The notes: generated by a model not told the origin, from the sequence alone. Counted from the stretch's first letter, positions 11,641-26,060 are shown. The stretch is 64,000 nucleotides of DNA from Callaeas wilsoni (GCA_013398955.1 VWPU01003217.1:1772-65771), one strand, 5' to 3'. Numbers and translations: made by a program.

Positions 11641-14467
11641 AAGACTCTTAATCATTTAGGACTGTTGTCCACCTCTTGTCTTCCAACCTGAACCTGAAGA
11701 CAGATGAAATACATTAGATACTTATTCAGTAATACTTTACCAGACAGCCAATCCTCATATTTATTCTATTGTCCAACTCGTGGTTGAGCTGAGTTGGCAT
11801 ACGCTGTTAGTAATGGAGAGAAAGGAAGGGAGGGACATTTTACTAAGATAAACTGTTTTGAGGAAGTGAGTAAACTTTCTAAGCAGTGTCACTGTCACCA
11901 CAACAGCCACAGGAGCTGGACTTCACTTCTTCCTTTAGGCTCTTTGACTTTCATGAAAGTTGCAGTTCATGGCTGTGTCAGGTGATACCAACATGCGAAT
12001 GTGCCTCTTTCTGGGTTTCATGCTACTGCCATTTAGAAAGAATTATTTTGGAGCTCTGCAGCAGTACCTTTTCTCTTTCTCTTTCAATGGGGACAGTTTT
12101 GTCTGCTCTCTTTGCTTCTTTCCTCTCCCTTCCCACTAGGAGAGTAGAGGCAGTGACAGTAACGTGATGAAGTGCTTGGCTGTGCCAGCAGCAATTAGCT
12201 GGTCAAATAGTTGCTTCTCTTCCCTAGAAAAAAGCTAGTAAAGCACATGAGAGCTTCCTGTGGGCTGGACTTGATCCATGGACTACCTGTAGAACCTGCA
12301 GAACTCATTAGCATCTTCTCTATTGCTTATAGTCTGCTAGGTGTAAAGGTATATCTAATTTAATTTTAAATTTTATATTCCTTTAATGAGACCGAGTGTG
12401 TTTCATAAGCACATTACTTGCAATACATAGAGCAGTTTTGTCAGGGTAAAATGATGTGTGTCTTGGGCATAAAGTGCTTACTGGAGGGCTTAGTGGAATA
12501 AATATTTCTACTGCTAGAGAAAGCTGTAAGAAAGTCCACCAGTAAAAATCAAAGAATAGTTCAAGTAAAATCTTAAACAAGGCTGTATTCAAAAATAAAA
12601 AAAATTCATGATTTCATGACTTAATTTACAAGCTGCAAAGACAGCAAGGATACCATGTTTGGGTAAAGATTCTCCTTACCTATGACTTTTGTTTCTGAAG
12701 ACTGAAAGGCCAAATCCCAAGAACATCAGTGGAAGTTACATGCAGCATTCTGGCAGGATTATACTCCAAGACAGTAGTTAACTACCTTCTGAGGTGTTAT
12801 AAAAGATATTAGAGGGTTAAATGTTCAGCTTGTAGCTGCAGCCTTTAAACTTGAGCTTGGGAAATTTACATTCAATAAACATCCTTGCTAAGTTCTTTTC
12901 AGAAAACCAGTCTCATGCATTTTTATGTGCTTCTGTATTATTTAATATGCTACACCTTGCTTAGACTTAGTCAGGGTTCTGAAAGAAAATAAAAAATACA
13001 ACTGGGATAGTTCTTAGATGTAGTCTGCCAAATATTATTTTGCCCAGGTCATGTGTAGTGTGCTATCATTAGTGTTCTGTGCTGGAAATTTTGTTGTTGT
13101 TTGGGGTTTTTTGTTTGTTTGGTTTGTGCCCTTTGTTATGACCTTGGGTCTCAATCAGCTCATTAAAAATTAAATTGCTTATTATAACCTGGCTTCATTT
13201 TCTTCTTTGATCAGAAAGCACAATAGGTTCCTTAAGTAGATTTACCCATAAAATATTCTGGTAATGAGAATAGAAAAGGTAAGTTTAATAACTTTAATAT
13301 CAAAACAAAAGCTACAGAAATTCCACCCAGAGGAAAATAACAAAATTTTTTTCTAAAAAAAAGATAAAACTCCTTGAAATCTGAAAATTCTGTTTTCTAG
13401 ATTATTAAATTAACATTTTTAACAATTTGAAATAGGTATAATTTCCTCTTCTTCCATGCTAGTGCTCATCTTCCATCAAGCTGTCAACATTACTGCATTA
13501 TTTAATTTGTACTTCAATAATTTGAATTCAAAGAAGGAAATAACGCTGTTTAAAATTATAGAAAAATTTGCTGAATGGTGTTAATTTTCCATTTTTAACT
13601 GTTTTGCAGTTTTGCTGTGTTCACTCATTACTTGCTATGCAGGAATACTTAGATATTTTATCTCATAGGCATTTCCTTAAACAAAGATTTGGGAATGGGT
13701 AATGGTAGAAACATAACATAAAAATAGTTGCAATGTTTGTAAAACATAAATCCACTTAGTCTAATCTCACTAGTCCACTTACTCTAGTTTGTCACAGGCC
13801 CTAAGGGAAAGTATGAGAGTAGGAAAAAAATAAAATTATACTTGTCCAGCATCTTAACTTTCTGTGACCCCATGGCACCAGTGATCTTAGTGTTGCCTCT
13901 AAAAAGAACAATGATCTTAAAGCAGAATATTCCCATGTAAACATGAATGTTTGGGGTTTTTTTTTATTATTACTCCTTTTTCTTTAGTCTTCTTTTGTTT
14001 TGTTTTGGGTTTTTTTTGGTTTGTTTGGTTTGTTTTCTTTTTTCCAATTATTCCCTTTTCGTTAGTCTCCTTTTTCAAAGGTTTCAGGCATTCTGAAATG
14101 AGATCAAATCCCTGCAGCTACAGTGACCAGTTCAAGCCATAGAGGATGAATAGTTCAACCACGGTTCTGATTGTTGAAAACGCACTGGAAATGTTTGCAG
14201 TAAGAGATGGAAAATAATTCATAATGGAGGGAATTGATCAACAATGAATATAAAAACCTAAAACCCGTCTGTCAAATGTAACTTGCACTTGCTAGTTCTC
14301 AATGAATAAGGATCCAAACCAAATCATTAAGAATAACTTTAGAAAGAAATAAATGAAATAAATTTTCTTACAATTAAGACAGCTTCTGAAAATTGAATTA
14401 ATATTCAAATTAGTACTAATTTTAGATAAATATGGAAAGATGAAACATTTATTTTAAGATGCCATCA
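11641..14467. other. Unique DNA with T-rich tracts, no gene seen
   Basis: No repeat family or RNA gene is visible. A 64-base segment, 13215-13278, has a good acceptor (pyrimidine tract ending TCAG) and a good donor (AAAAG then GTAAGT) but stops in all three frames, so it could at most be a noncoding exon. T/G-rich low-complexity runs lie at 13088-13127 and 13950-14046. Confidence 0.45.
13950..14046. repeat. T/G-rich low-complexity run
   Basis: Mostly T with scattered G (TTTTG and TTTGG units). Two related pyrimidine stretches around a CTTTAGTC / CGTTAGTC core flank the centre, suggesting a small old duplication. Confidence 0.7.
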
Positions 14468-14720
14468 TAACATTACAGCTACCAGGCGAGGGTTGACAAG
14501 CTTAACATTTGGCAAGGGTAGCTGTTTGAAGCCTGGTCTACCCCATCTTGAGAAAATAAAAAGGCTTCAAAGCCTGTCTGCCCCAAGTGATGCCTTGAAA
14601 TGAGATAGAGAAAGTAAATGGTGACGTGTCAACTCCGACTAAAATCCCTGAGCATGCCCGCATGTGGCAAAGGGCCGAGAAGGAACATTTTCTTGCTCTT
14701 ATCATTCATTTTTCAGTCAA
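14468..14720. promoter_or_regulatory. Conserved-looking noncoding block (unproven)
   Basis: This block has a more even base composition than its surroundings and several CpG, which are otherwise scarce here. It contains TGACGTGTCA-like and GCATGCCCGCATG-like words and no long open frame or repeat. Such a texture is common in conserved noncoding elements, but conservation cannot be seen from one sequence. Confidence 0.2.
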
Positions 14721-17710
14721 GAAGTGAGTAGGATTTTTCCTTCTTTATCACACTTGCATAATTACCTTCTCTTTTTTTTTCTTTTGTAAGCACAAATTGA
14801 AGATGTAAATGTAGAGACTGAGAATTTTCAAGAAGTTTATATTGTTTTGAGATTTCTGGAAAATATCAAAGGAGAGAATTTGCTTACTGTCATTCAAATA
14901 TTTTTTAGATTTGAAACTTTAAAATTTCAGAATTTTAAGGAACTTTCTGGATAGAATTTTGCAAGAAAAGTTTAAGAAAGAAGCAAAATAATTTACATAT
15001 CTATTTTCCCATTTGTAAGTCTCCTTGCTACTGTCTGGAAAATTATTGAAATATGCTTGTTTGCTTCAAAGTATATTGCATTATAAAGGGTCTTTTCATG
15101 ATATGTATATAATAAAGAGTCCTTTTATTTTAAAAAATCATCTTATTTTAACAAATTATTTAAGTTGAAAAACAAAGCTGCTTTGTGGATGGAGTTCATT
15201 AAGAGTCATCAGCCAGCTGATAATACAGCACATTTTGTGAGCTCTGAAATTGTCTCTTGATATTATTTCTTGACTGAATTATTCAGTTTTGCAATCCGCT
15301 ATTCATATATATATTTAAATGAAGACATTTTCCTTGGAAAATCACAGTAGCCTAAATAGAACTCTGATTTCTGTAAATAGCTTGAATATATTTCCCCACA
15401 TGATGTGTACACTGTATGCAGAACAATTTTTACAAGAAATCTATTAGACTCTTTCATGTGTGCAAATACAGAGAATGGCAATATTTTTTTATATGTTCAT
15501 ATTATTTATGGTCACAATTTATTTTATGGGTTATTTCCTATATGGCAGTAGTTATGAACATGCTAGTATTTTTCAGTCTTGGGCTGAATATTGTATTAAA
15601 TAATTGCTGTTCAGAACAATATCCTGATACAGGTCAATGATTTGAAATAAACTTTGATCAATCATTAATAAACTGCACTTCATATATATTTTATCTAATA
15701 TAATGCTCTTGGCTGTGTTCTATATTCATTGTGAGTAGATCGCTCATTAAGGAAAAATTATTCTGTTCTCAAATTCTCCAGCCACTGCCATTCACAAGTG
15801 ATTAGATTAAACTAGTTTTACAATTAGGAAGAAATATCAGTAACTTAAGGAGAAGTAATAAGCAAAAGACTGTTAAAACCCAGATGATTCAAAATTAAGA
15901 TGTACATGAATATGCAATGAAATTGATAAGTCATGTATGCATATGCATTTATATATTTACACATACAAAATTATACATATTTACATTTACATGTATGCTT
16001 GTAGACACAAGGTAGAGATATTCTTTATATATAAGAACAAATTAATAAAGGGCATATATATTTTCAATATTAAAAAAAATATGGGCTAACACCTAAAATA
16101 AGACTTTCTTTCCTTGTCATGGGAAATATCTAGAACCATCTTTATGATTTGTTCCATATATTCAATATCCTGTAATAAGTGTGCTGCTTTGTTGACTGCA
16201 TTGGCTTTTCTTGTCATTGTTTAGGTTTTGTAAATAAAACCAAAGGGGTTTTGATATATTGCAAAGCATTAGCAGTATCTGGCAGCACTTGGATTGATTG
16301 TTTCTCGCACAGAATAAAAGCAGTGGGGTTAACTTCCAGTAAAAATATAACACTTCATAATATCTCTCTTTCAGCTGACATTAAGGTGTATGCTCACAAG
16401 TAAGCACATGTTCAGTCCATCCCAAATTAAAGCACTGTAACTTACATTTAGTATCTGAAATGTTAGTTTTGCTAAGATGTTTGCACCTTTCCCATTGTTT
16501 TCAGTTATATAATGGTTAGACCTTTGCTTTTAATTTAGCAGGAAAAAATACGACTTCAGAAATATTTAGTTCCTAGTTAGTGCCTAGTGTTTAATAAGAT
16601 TCTTGTCTGACTTCAGAAAAGTTGTATTACCTTCATTAGACCATTTATAAACTAATCAGCTGTTTTGCCTTCCTCCCCCCATGCCCCCCCGCCTTATGCA
16701 AGACTGAACTTTATCTCTTTTCATCCAGGAAGAGGAAATAATCTAAAAGTCTCTCCTGGTAAAACAAAACTGTACTCTTTTGATACGTGGTTTTTAATTC
16801 ATTATTTTTGAGATAAGCCTTTGAAAATTCTTTCTGCAGGTAGACCACATTCACTTGACAGAAGAAACATGCATTTCTAGTGTACCAGGTTGTTCTGAAA
16901 ATACGAGTGGTTTGAAGTAGCATGAGGGAAGGATTTGGTCCATTGAGTCAAATCAGTTTCTGATTACTTTCCTTCTTGTGGAGACTATCCTGTTGTGCTG
17001 AAATATGTCCCTGCAATGCCATTCTGATAATCGGCACACTGAAGAACCACTGGCTTGTTAAAGGGCAGATAGCTGAAGGACCGATAACTTTTTGCTCTTT
17101 CTCTTCCTCCATCTACCATCCTAATAATTGCCATTAGGCATCAAGATTCTGTATATGGAAGTGCCTTTATTATTGAAGCAACAATAGTTGCCTTCAGCTA
17201 TTCTTACATCTGAAACTGGAGTTCACAGTTTTCTGACTCTACTGTGATTGTTATCTAGATTGTTGTGCTTTTCAAAATTATTTCCTTTGCTCCTTTCTCC
17301 CCATTTTGACACTTTTATTCTGAATCTCCAGTGAGGCTGTATGACTTTCTGCCATTTCCTGTTGCTGTACAGAAAACATAAACATAGCTATGGCTTTCAG
17401 CTTTCCCCATTATCCTCAAAATCATACAACAGAATTTAATGTTTGGCGGGTTTTTGCCATGTCCTTTATGTGCTATTTTTGAGCTTATCTATAATCACCA
17501 TCTCCACGTTGTGGCAAAATGTATCCAGAAAGATACTTCGTGTTTAAAAGACAAATGTTACCATTCTGTAGAATCAATATTGCTCTTGGTAGAAAATAAT
17601 AGATTATACATGATTTATATATTATATTTTACTGTATGGATTAGAATTTTCATGAGAGCCTTTTAACATAACACAACATACATTGATAGCTAAAGTACTG
17701 GAGAGCATAA

Positions 17711-17749
17711 TCTCTTTTTTTCTTTTTCTTTTTCTTTTCTTTCTTTTTT
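17711..17749. repeat. Polypyrimidine (CTTTT)n-like run
   Basis: Almost pure T with C at 4- to 8-base intervals over about 39 bases. Confidence 0.8.
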
Positions 17750-20700
17750 AATAAGAAAAATATTGGCTTTGATACTTTTCAAGGTCAAAAACTTTTCAAG
17801 TGACCTCTAAGGAAAAAATCATTAGGAGAGATTTCAGGCTCTTGGAAAAACTTTCTCTTATTCTAGGAAGAAAATTTCATTTGGAGTCAGAAGCAGAACA
17901 TGGGCTCTTTTACAGTGCAATTACTTAATCAGTACTTCTGAAGATTAACCTGAAATACTGCATAACTGAACAAAGCTCATTTTTCCTTACAGAAATGGAC
18001 CTCCATTAATTTAAACTTTAAAATAAAGTGTATCACTTTAGCTATAATGCAGTATTCTGAAGTGTCTAATTTCAATCAGTAAGAATCTTAATATAATAAA
18101 AAATATATTCTAAATTTTGGTTCTAAAGAACCAAAAAACCATCATTGTCAAAGGACATACTTTCAAGTTCATTTTTTTAGTCACATTATTTAGTCTTTGG
18201 GAATATTTTTGGTATGTGTTTCATTTACTCAGAAATCAAGTTGTTTGTTGTCCCTAGTGCCATTTCACTTAACCGGTCAGATGATTTCCAGTTCAGTTTA
18301 GGTAAAGATTTTTCACAGTGTAACACATTTTTTGCAGCATTTAATTTTTTCCACGACAAAAAGAACTTGACATTGAAAGCTGATATTTGTCAAATTGTAA
18401 ACCTCACTGAGCTCTTAATGTTTTTGTAAGGTACCAAAAGTTATACTCTGTGTACTAAAACTGGGCCATTATTTTGTAAATTCGCATTTAACTCTGAAAA
18501 ATTACTAAAGTTGTTCACGGTGTGATGTAAATGCCTGACAAGAGACCTGGTCTTAAAAAGTAACGGTACCAACATTTTGTGGACTGATCTGCAAAGTTTG
18601 TGCCTACTCAGAGACGCATGGGGTGTTTCAGAGCCACTGGAATGAATAGAAGATCTGGGGTTTTAACTGCCATGGCAGAGGAATCTTGAGGCACCCTACT
18701 GTTTTATATCTTAACAAGTTTCCCAGAAGTTTGCAGGATAACAGAGAAAAATGCTGTGGGAAATACCCAGGGAAATTCTTTTTCTTGTTCATTGATCAGT
18801 TTTCAATTAGTTTGACAAATGAATTCTATATTCTTTTTTCATTCTGTATTATTCTCCACACTGCTGAGTCTATCTATTAAAATACAGAACATCTACACCT
18901 TTTAGGTATTTTGGTAAGCATTTTTTTCATAGTTCAAATATAATTGTGTTTGTGTATTTTAGTAATAGAAGAAATACAGAGTTTGTTTAGTTTGACATGC
19001 TACTTGGTTTATACTTATAGTTAAAGTAAAATGATGCTTTCTATTTAAGATCTATATTGATAGAAAGATGAGTGTAAAGTGGAGAAGTGGGAAATTAGGT
19101 GTATATTACTTTCTTCCTCACTTATAATATCAGACAACTTTCAGCTTTATGATCAAATATTTTGTCTCAATTTATATTAGGTACTACATTTTTTTCTAAC
19201 AAACCATATAAGACAAGCAATCCTAGTCCATGTAATGACATGTGTGAAAAAATAAATCATGCTTTAAAAATACATTGATAAATGTATTTCCCCCAAAGCA
19301 TGTCTATACTAGACATTGTTGATATAATGTGGAGTTCACAGAGCTAGTTGGTAACAGTTTGCCACTTTCTCTTTTCCTCCTTTCTCCTTCCCTCTTTCCC
19401 CTTCCTGTCCTTTCTGCTTGATAAGATGCTGCTTTCTAATTTTCTTTTTGTGAAATCCCCTCAGGCTAGTGCTAATTCTGGAAGAAATTAAAAGCTTGAA
19501 TCAGAGAGAGAACTGATTTGCTTACAGTTTAACCTGCGTTGAAAGTTGTTGACACATGCAACAGAGCTGGTGAGGTTTTTCTTCTTTATTTCCTGTGAAT
19601 AAAGACAGAATATATTACTATGAACACGGACAATTTCCTAAGATCCTGAGTTCAATGAGGTCACAGATTTAAAGCTTCTGAGAGCTTACTGAAATTTTAT
19701 GTCAACTCCTAGACTGGTTAGCTTAAGTCATGGAATGGCTGAAAAAGTTGGTATTAACTTCAACACCTAAGCACTTCTCACTAGTAGATAAGGATTTCTG
19801 CCTCTGACAAACATTATCAGTGCTTTTCAAACAAGATCTTTCAGTCCAACAGGACCACCACTGGTTGTTTAATTGTGGTTGTGGATAATGAAACTCGTAT
19901 AGTGGGATTACTCATGTTATTACCATCTTATTTAAATAGAGTAGAACTTTTCAGTGAGTAAGTTGTATAAGTGAATAATAATTAAAAATATTTTAAGGGA
20001 TAATAAATATTTATGTATTACTTTATTGTGTCCCTACATGACACATAACGAGGGATGCAGTTTCTGCCTACAGTATCAGCTTGAGTGGCCTACTCTTTCT
20101 CTATGGAAATTAGAAGAATGTCCCTTTCATACAAAATTCAAAGTTTGTCCTATATTTGTGTGCAAATATTCAAGATACAAATTAATGTATTTGCAAGCTT
20201 AGCATTCCGTGAAAGTATTTTGGCCACAGAATTAGAATAAATTTCACATTCAGTGAATATAAAGACCTTCATATATACACACTAAACAGTAGTATATCTT
20301 AAGAAATGGGAACAGGTTTTCCCAGGGAAAACCTTTGTGTTATAGGTGACTTTTTTATTACATTTTCTTGAATTGATGTGCCTTATGATGGTAATTCAAG
20401 TACTAGAACAGCTGCTTTTCAGATGTAAAGTAGTATTATGACTGCAAGCAGTTGCTTAAAGTTTGCTTCACTTTTTTATTTTTCATAGAAATCATAAAAA
20501 AATACAATGAGTAGAGACATCAAGTGGCTATTCAGTCAAGGCTTCTCTCATTCTCCACCAAATCAAGATCAGTCATACCAAGTTCATTCCTGGCAGATAT
20601 CTGTCTTACCCATGTTTCTTTTGTTTTTTTAAAAAGAATGTTTTAAATTCTTTCTACTTTAGGGGTAGTGTACTCTAGTGCTTTCTTGAAAGAGCAAGAA

Positions 20701-21732
20701 CTAAATGAGAGTAAAACTTTAAAATCATAGTGCTCTAAAAAAATGCCTGCATGTCCATTCATTCTTCAGCTGCGTAACTTATTTCTGATTTCATGTTCTT
20801 CTTAAAAACCGTTGTTGGAAAGTCCTGATATATCATGATTTCAGGAGGCAAAGCTGCTGCATTTGAATCAGAGGTAGTTGTCTTTTACTGGATAATCTAG
20901 TGCTTTTCTTTTACTTAGATAGAGTAGACTTTTGGCAAAATTCTCAAAGATTTCACTGAAGTCGTGATATAACTCTGAGGACCTGAGGCAAACAACGTAC
21001 TTAAATTCTTCATTTTTATTGGTCTTGGTGGGATTTAGACTCCTCCTGAAGGATAGGTTCCATGCAAATATACGGGGTATTTCTCACTTCCATACCTTAC
21101 CTACTGAGCTCTTCAAAATACGTAAGATGGTGCATCTGAATTCACAAGGAGATTGATCTAGAATGCTGAACAGCTTAACTGAGCTGGGACTAGGGTTACC
21201 AATGAGGATGAAGAGAGGAAAGCACCAAACTCAAGTGCGCAAATGTTTCCTTCTTGTAGAGATCAGGCTCTCCCCACAACGGAAGGAGATTGCCCTACCC
21301 ATACAGTCTAGCTGAGCGTGTGGCAATGCAGATCGAGAGCAACTGGAAATGAGTTGGAGCTCTCTTTGCAAGAATGTAAGCTGTAACCTTAAAACAATTC
21401 CTATGGTGTCAACATCGTAACAGGTGTTTATAATGTCTTTCTAAACATATGGATGTTTTTAAGGATTTCTCCTGAAGGACCTATCTATAAGAATTACTCC
21501 CATAGCACAAGACATTTCCTAAACATTCTTGAATCACTGGGTTCATCTCCATCTCTTTTCTTAAGGGGATCATTTTCTCGAGGAAAATTGCATCTGTCAA
21601 AAGAAAAAAATAAAAAGAAAGAATCAAATATTCTAATGGACTTTTATGTACCACACAATTTTTTTTTTAAGTAGCATGGTATCTTTTGCCTCTGCTGACT
21701 TTTCTGCTAGAAATTGTAACATATCTCCTCAT

Positions 21733-21757
21733 AAACTGAAATTTCATATTTCAGTTT
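21733..21757. repeat. Perfect inverted repeat, 10-bp arms
   Basis: AAACTGAAAT at 21733-21742 is the exact reverse complement of ATTTCAGTTT at 21748-21757, with a 5-base loop. It could form a hairpin or cruciform; no function is implied. Confidence 0.85.
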
Positions 21758-22498
21758 CTACACTCAGCTCTTATGTACAGCAAAAAACCACATCTCTATT
21801 AGCTCAATAGAGTGAGAGTGCTGCAATTGCTACTCAGAAGAACACAAAGCTCAGTGTTTGAAAGGGACATAAAAACTCCTGTATTCCTTTGCAAGGATGG
21901 ATTGTGCTCAGTACACATGAATTGTCCAAACCAGCAAGCAAGAATGTATCATCAGTTTCTTACCATGAAGCACAAGAGACCAGGAAATGGGAGCATTTTT
22001 ATCACTTCCAAATACAGAGACAGTTTTTAAAAAGGTGTTATTACACCCTGAAATACTTAAATGTGAAGCTTTTATTCTGTGTTTCGCTCTCATCAGCTCC
22101 AATGGTACTTTTTGATGGAATTTTTTTTATTAGTAAATACAAAGTTCCACTGCTAAAAATAGTCAAAGCAGCCTGAATGAGGAGGTTTTTTTAAGTTTAT
22201 TACTACAAAGAGACATTTCTCTGAAAGCAAAATCTTTAAGTAGTTTCTGTAGGTTTTATTGCATGAATGAAAGGTAAATTCTGTGTACACTGCAGTCTCA
22301 GAGAATCATTTTTATGAATTAAATCATATTCATTTTCATTTGAATGGAGTTTTACATTCTCCAAGTCTGGAAACAAGACATAAATTAATAAAAAGGAACT
22401 ATGCACATTTTTAATATTTAAGGAATTTACAGATTTAATATTTGATTATCAAATTTGATATACTCTATGCTTATCTTCATTACATATCTTATTTATAG

Positions 22499-22630
22499 TT
22501 CAAGGCCAGGTTGGGTGGGGCCTTGAGAAACCTGGTGTAGTGGAAGGTGTCCCTGCCCATGACAGGACATTTGGAACAGGATGATGTTTAAGGCACCTTC
22601 CAACTCAAGCCATTCTATCGTTCTATGATA
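22499..22630 (+). mobile_element. CR1 LINE 3' end fragment
   Basis: The segment reads in the sense direction of the CR1 3' end: a stretch like GGAACAGGATGATGTTTAAG and then CCTTCCAACTCAAGCCATTC, ending in the short tail repeat TTCTATCGTTCTATGAT. CR1 elements end in a tandem octamer of this type and have no poly(A) tail. Only about 130 bases remain, as is usual for 5'-truncated CR1 copies. Confidence 0.88.
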
Positions 22631-25600
22631 TTTTTCTAAAGTAAAAGGTAGAATGAAATGCTCCTGCAAATATTAGTGGTCTGTCATGGGCTTACCTCAT
22701 AGAAACACCTCATCAGAAAATGCTGCGTTAAGTCCACACCAAAAAAAAGTAGAACTTTAAAAGATATAACTTTAAATATACAATCACTGCATGTGATGCA
22801 GACTTTGAGCCACTAACAATTATTTTGCTGTAACTTACAGAGTTGCTGAATCAAATGTATTTGCAGTAGCACAATAACTACGAAAATGATGCCATGCATT
22901 CATGGGTAAATTTGTTTTTTACTGGTTGCCTGTTTTTACACTTTTTTTACACTTTTACATTTTTACACTTTATAACTTCATGTTTTGTAAATTAGAATGA
23001 AAGATCAGTGTAGGCAAAACTATTTCAAAGACAGTGGTGATTAGGCAATATAATAGACATAATCTTTAATCGACATTATAGGTGTCTTGGTAGTGTTAGA
23101 GAACATAAATGCATTCTTCAGAATTCCCCTGGAGAATTTGAAAATATCAAGCTTTTGGCTTTGGTGTGTAAGAAACTTCACCCATTCACTCAGTTTGGAC
23201 TGCTGCTGAGAGTAGGAAGCTGAGATTTAGGCACTAGAGCGCATGGACTTATGCGTGGCTATCTGCCCCTTCTATTCCAATAATATGGTCATGGTTTTCT
23301 CTTGTGAGGACAGACACAAGTCACAATCACATTCTGCTAATGCAAGCAATTCTGCAAACACAAAAGCAGGATCATTCAGGTGTAGAGAACCAATGCAAAA
23401 AAGGTTCCAAGATGTAGATTGTCTTCACAGAACTGCTATTCCAAAAATTTCTTCACCGTGGAAGAGGAATTAATTTATGCACATTTTGATGACACCAGGG
23501 GAACACTGTTTTTATACATGACAACTTACAGCTATATTGAGGATGGCTTGTGTTCCTAGAAAAAAAGAAATGGTATCCTTTTACTGAGTTTCCTGTGACC
23601 TTGTGGTTGCCAGGTGCATAAAAAATCAATCAACATATGAAGTTAGTTTCCCTAGGGAAATGAGATATTTGCATAATAAATAAAGAATATAAACCCCACA
23701 TGAATTCCACATGAATATCTAATTTACCTTTTTTTTTTTAATTCCAATTATTTTCTGAGTCAGACTCAAAATTTTAGCGGCTTGAATGCTTGTATTTCTG
23801 GCAGCAGAGCTTTTTATTTGTTAGTCTCATGTGGCCTAACAGTCAGTCCATGAGGCAGAAGAGGTCTGAAGCTGATCCAGGAAGATTACTGTGCAAATTA
23901 ATCAGACTTGGTCAGCAACTTTCTTTCTAATGTGGAACACTAAGAAGATTTTTTTTGTTAGTCTCACCCTTTTAATTTTGGCACCATTTTGCCTTTTCTT
24001 TTGCCTGTTTACATGTAGTAATAACATTTAACTCTATTTCTCTTTCTTGTGTGAATCAAATCATAGGACCAGATTTTCTCCTTACAACTCACCTACCAGA
24101 TGTGAGACTGCCCGAGGCTTTATGAAGTCAGTGACGAGTTACTCATTGCTGATCTTTGCATTCCAGGACTGTGTTTTCTCCACTTGACCACACTGTTAAG
24201 GGATCCAAAGATACATATGAGAGGTTTTAAGAGCTTTAGTGGCAGTCAATACTTAGTCTTCTGAGCAGAAACTGGACTGTCAGCTGGAGGCAATAGCCTT
24301 GAGGGCCCTATGAAGGATTCACTCAGAATTCTCAAGAGCTTTAGCTGGATATTCTGTGCCCAGTGCCAGCTGAAGCTGCCTTCATCCATTGCCTTTAGTT
24401 TCCCTCCACACAGATAATATACTTCAGTTTCATCCTTCAACTTCATCATTTATTCTCCTCCCTCCTCAGCCTAACTTCTCCTTTTCTTCCTTAAATGGAC
24501 TCATGCAAAAATAAACATATTATTATTTTAATATTGGTATCATCATGATGATTTAGCCATATGCTGGAGTCACATTATGAACTCTGTTTATATGTTAGCC
24601 CTGTATATGTGGTTTAGATTTTTAAATTTTCAAGTGCAACAGGACGAGTCTTTTCATTGTTATTTCTACTGCATCATTTTATATGCATCAAATATATCTG
24701 ATATGGTATATCAAATTCTAAGTAATTTAGAGATTGAGATTTTATGTGCTGATCTTCAATTATTAAACCTTGCAAAGCTGGCAAGGCTTCCAGCTTAAGT
24801 GGGCTCATTATACTATAATAAAAGGGTATATTAGGAGGCCAAAGATTAACTGAAATGGGGATATTGGCATAATTTTTGTGGCAAAATCTTTGATACCAGG
24901 AGTGTGTGATCACAATATGCTTGTTTATCAGCCAGGAAGAAAAGGTATACTTCGAAATAAGAAACACTACCAGTTGTAGCTAGAATACTTGGAGAGTAAT
25001 TGTTGCTATAGATAGAATTTTATTATGCTTTCTCCAACTTGCTTCTTGATGAAACCTTCCTTTCCTTTCAGGAGTATTTCAAATGTTTTTTGAGCTAGAA
25101 TAGCAGTAGAAGACATATCTTTATTTTTATGTCTGAATTTCTGCAGGTTTGAAACGAACACGTTAAGCCCTCAAGCCTGATGTACCTTTAGCTACAATTC
25201 CTGTACCTGTTGGGCTATATGCCTCTGACAGATGGTTCTGTTGTCCTGAGCAATATCCTGGTTATTAACAGGACATTATTCTTAAACATATAACACTTCT
25301 TAAAAAAATGGTGAAATATGTTTCATAAAAATATTTTATTAGTCAGATGTAAATGTGTAACCTGAATGATCTTGGATGGATGAAATCTCTCAAGATTTTG
25401 AGCAAATGTAGGCAAAACTGTTGCATTTGACTCCAGATATGTGTATTCCTTCTTACACATTACTCTAATAGTAAAGTCATGAACATTTCTTCTGTCCAGA
25501 TTAATTCTGTTATCTGTGATTGATTTATTTAATTCATTGGTATTCTCCTACATTGAGATAAACAGTGAGATACATGGTGTCAATCAGAAACAGAAAAGTG

Positions 25601-25877
25601 TACCACTGCAGTAATTTGGGAGCAGATCCCTTTTTCCTTTAAATCCAGTGCCATCAGTGTTACTAAGCTAGCAATGAGTTAAATTGTTTTCATTTAAGTT
25701 GAAATGCACACCTTGTATATAAAATATGAAAAAATTGTATTCATACTTGTCATTATTTTCACATGAAACAATCTCAGTCTTTGAGATCTGTTTAATAAAT
25801 TCAAACTGTTTTTAAAATTTCCTGTGAAGAAAAAAAGGTAGAGAAAGAACTTACTGCTGCTTAATCTGGAAAGAAAA
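22631..25877. other. Unique AT-rich DNA, no gene seen
   Basis: A four-copy TTTTACAC-type repeat lies at 22934-22968. A minus-strand segment just above 24,094 has a donor-like GTGAGT and an acceptor-like AACAG but stops in every frame. Nothing else can be named. Confidence 0.5.
22934..22968. repeat. TTTTACAC tandem-like repeat, 4 copies
   Basis: The word TTTTACAC (once TTTTACAT, once followed by extra T) occurs four times at close spacing. Confidence 0.7.
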
Positions 25878-25908
25878 ATGTTTATGAATACTTTCACTCT
25901 AGAAACAG

Positions 25909-26060
25909 ACACTATGAATACTACCCCACCAGAGATAGTGCACAAATCTGTTGAAGTGAAACAAGAGTCTGCAAAACCTCCACATTTAAGCTCTTCCACT
26001 TCTTTCAGAAAAACAGTGTATGCTTCAGGTGTTCCTCCAGTTACATTCTATCTTCTATAG
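25909..26060 (+). CDS. Possible terminal coding exon, unrecognised
   Basis: A short acceptor-like sequence (TTTCACTCTAG) ends at 25908. The following frame runs to a TAG at 26058-26060 and is also open upstream to an ATG at 25878. The peptide is polar and proline-rich (PPEIVHKSVEVKQESAKPPH is one stretch) followed by a serine-rich part. No family is recognised. About 175 bases further on lies a segment with better splice signals (26235-26428), on the same strand. The frame length is within chance for this DNA. Confidence 0.17.

Larger units (their letters stand above)
14721..22498. other. Unique AT-rich DNA, no gene seen
   Basis: No repeat family, RNA gene or convincing exon is visible over this long stretch. 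It has a C/T-rich run at 17711-17749, a perfect short inverted repeat at 21733-21757 and C-rich bases at 16672-16691. Open frames do not exceed about 95 codons and show no domain. Confidence 0.5.

Noticed and set aside
13215..13278. 64-base coding exon with good splice borders
   Set aside because: All three frames contain stops; kept only as a possible noncoding exon in the regional note.
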